Below are positions 15,018 to 15,983 of a stretch of DNA of 15,983 nucleotides, piece by piece; the stretch's first letter is position 1, and each line of letters starts with the position of its first letter. The notes below the pieces were generated by a model. That model saw only the letters and a list, made by a program, of their open reading frames with translations. It was not told the origin of the DNA and did no database searches. The position numbers were made by a program, and so were the translations under genes. This DNA is from CAIRDP01 sp037141915. GTDB taxonomy: Bacteria; Bacteroidota; Bacteroidia; Bacteroidales; FEN-979. Location: NCBI GenBank assembly GCA_037141915.1, contig JBAXBP010000066.1, forward strand, positions 1-15,983, written 5' to 3'.

Positions 15018-15983
15018 ATAAAGGAAGAAACCCCAAGTTCGAGGATCTTCGCCAAAAAGCCGAAGAGTTATTGGGAAATAAACCCAGTCATCTGCCCGTC
15101 AATCCATCTGAAGCCGATTCGCTGAAACTAATCCACGAGCTGGAGGTTCACCAGATAGAGATGGAAGTATTGAATGATGAGCTCATGCTGGCAAAAGAAA
15201 AGGCAGAAGTTGCTGCAAAAAGGAATTTAGAATTATTTGATTTTGCACCTGCGGGTTATTTTTCCCTACACCCGGATGGAAGTATTATTGAACTAAACCT
15301 CAGCGCGGCAAGAATGCTGGGCAAAAAGCGTTCACAGTTAAAAAACAGCAGGTTGGGCTTTTTCGTTTCAGACGACACGAAACCAATTTTCAATAACTTT
15401 CTTGAAAAAACATTTAACAGCAATGCCACAAAGGAGTGTGAGGTGACCCTTTCACTCAGTGCTGAATCACCTAAGGTAGTTACCCTTACCGGCATTGTTG
15501 CCGACAAGGGTGATCAATGCATTGTAAACATGGTTGATATTACCCAGCGCAAACAGGCAGAAAAGGAAAAACAAATAAGTGATGCCCTTATCCGCACGCT
15601 TTCTTTAGCGATCGAGCAGAGCCCGGTTACCACAGTCATTACCGATTTAGCCGGAAATATCGAGTTCGTGAATCCGAAGTTCACCGAAATCACAGGATAC
15701 ACAGCTGAAGAAGTAATCGGTAAAAATCCCAGAGTATTGAAATCAGGAGATAAACCTGATTCCAAATACCAGGAATTATGGGACACTATCCTTTCAGGTC
15801 AAAGCTGGCACGGGATTTTTCAAAACAAAAAGAAAAGCGGCGAACTTTACTGGGAGTCGGCGGTGATCTCACCGGTCAAGGACGAAAAAGGCGTGATCAC
15901 TCATTTTTTGGCAGTAAAAGAAGACATAACTGAGCGCAGACAAGCTGAGGAAGAAATAAAACTGAAAAATGAGGAACTTCACA
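15014..15983 (+). CDS. PAS-domain sensor protein, 3' partial (probable histidine kinase)
   Basis: The frame is open from ATG 15014 to the window edge, about 323 residues, with no stop. It begins MNKGRNPKFEDLRQKAEELL, then the motif LIHELEVHQIEMEVLNDEL (43-61), a short coiled coil common before PAS domains in this type of sensor. The first PAS domain (about 75-180) starts at FDFAPAGYFSLHPDGSIIEL and ends VDITQRKQAE. The second (about 195-310) includes EQSPVTTVITDLAGNIEFVN, GYTAEEVIGKNPRVLKSG and ends KEDITERRQAEEE. No signal peptide or membrane segment is visible, so sensing is probably cytoplasmic. The C-terminal output domain lies outside the window; a histidine kinase is the usual one, but a guanylate cyclase or further PAS domains cannot be excluded. 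It follows the CheB-CheR hybrid closely on the same strand. Confidence 0.88.
   Translation, partial: MNKGRNPKFEDLRQKAEELLGNKPSHLPVNPSEADSLKLIHELEVHQIEMEVLNDELMLAKEKAEVAAKRNLELFDFAPAGYFSLHPDGSIIELNLSAARMLGKKRSQLKNSRLGFFVSDDTKPIFNNFLEKTFNSNATKECEVTLSLSAESPKVVTLTGIVADKGDQCIVNMVDITQRKQAEKEKQISDALIRTLSLAIEQSPVTTVITDLAGNIEFVNPKFTEITGYTAEEVIGKNPRVLKSGDKPDSKYQELWDTILSGQSWHGIFQNKKKSGELYWESAVISPVKDEKGVITHFLAVKEDITERRQAEEEIKLKNEELH

Overview
The window looks like a chromosomal segment from a Gram-negative member of the Bacteroidota, probably an environmental Bacteroidales-type lineage. The supporting signs are LpxD and several outer-membrane proteins, start codons with weak or absent Shine-Dalgarno sequences, matches to the Bacteroidota -7 promoter element TAnnTTTG before several genes, and the protein families present (a Bacteroidota-type caspase-fold protein, a DUF481 barrel, a GH27 enzyme and CheB-CheR-PAS hybrids). 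The taxonomic placement is inference. I see no RNA gene, CRISPR array, insertion sequence or phage gene.

Layout. (1) 1-4588, plus strand: the end of an efflux operon, with the C-terminal two thirds of an HAE1-type RND pump, a NodT/OprM-type outer-membrane channel lipoprotein, and a small outer-membrane beta-barrel. (2) 4602-5666, minus strand: a DUF481 outer-membrane protein, convergent with the operon. (3) 5861-9423, plus strand: a two-gene unit behind a promoter-like region that contains a perfect inverted repeat. It encodes a 745-residue TPR protein starting at GTG, then, overlapping by one base or more, a secreted caspase-fold protein. (4) 9420-11650, minus strand: lpxD followed by a secreted GH27 alpha-galactosidase. 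(5) 11651-12024: a 374-base gap with a promoter-like element and a possible 41-codon gene. (6) 12025-15983, plus strand: a CheB-CheR-coiled-coil-PAS-PAS protein, then the start of a PAS sensor protein cut by the window edge.

How the genes work together. The RND pump and channel form two of the three layers of a tripartite exporter; the periplasmic adaptor is presumably upstream of the window. LpxD makes lipid A precursor. The CheB-CheR hybrid and the PAS protein look like one signalling unit, because the hybrid ends without a kinase domain and the next gene is a PAS sensor.

The most notable observation is that the caspase-fold protein at 8098-9423 keeps the fold landmarks of its family, but its catalytic His is Tyr and its catalytic Cys is Ser in an otherwise undamaged frame. 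It is therefore a predicted secreted pseudo-caspase, translationally coupled to a TPR protein. Its function is unknown.
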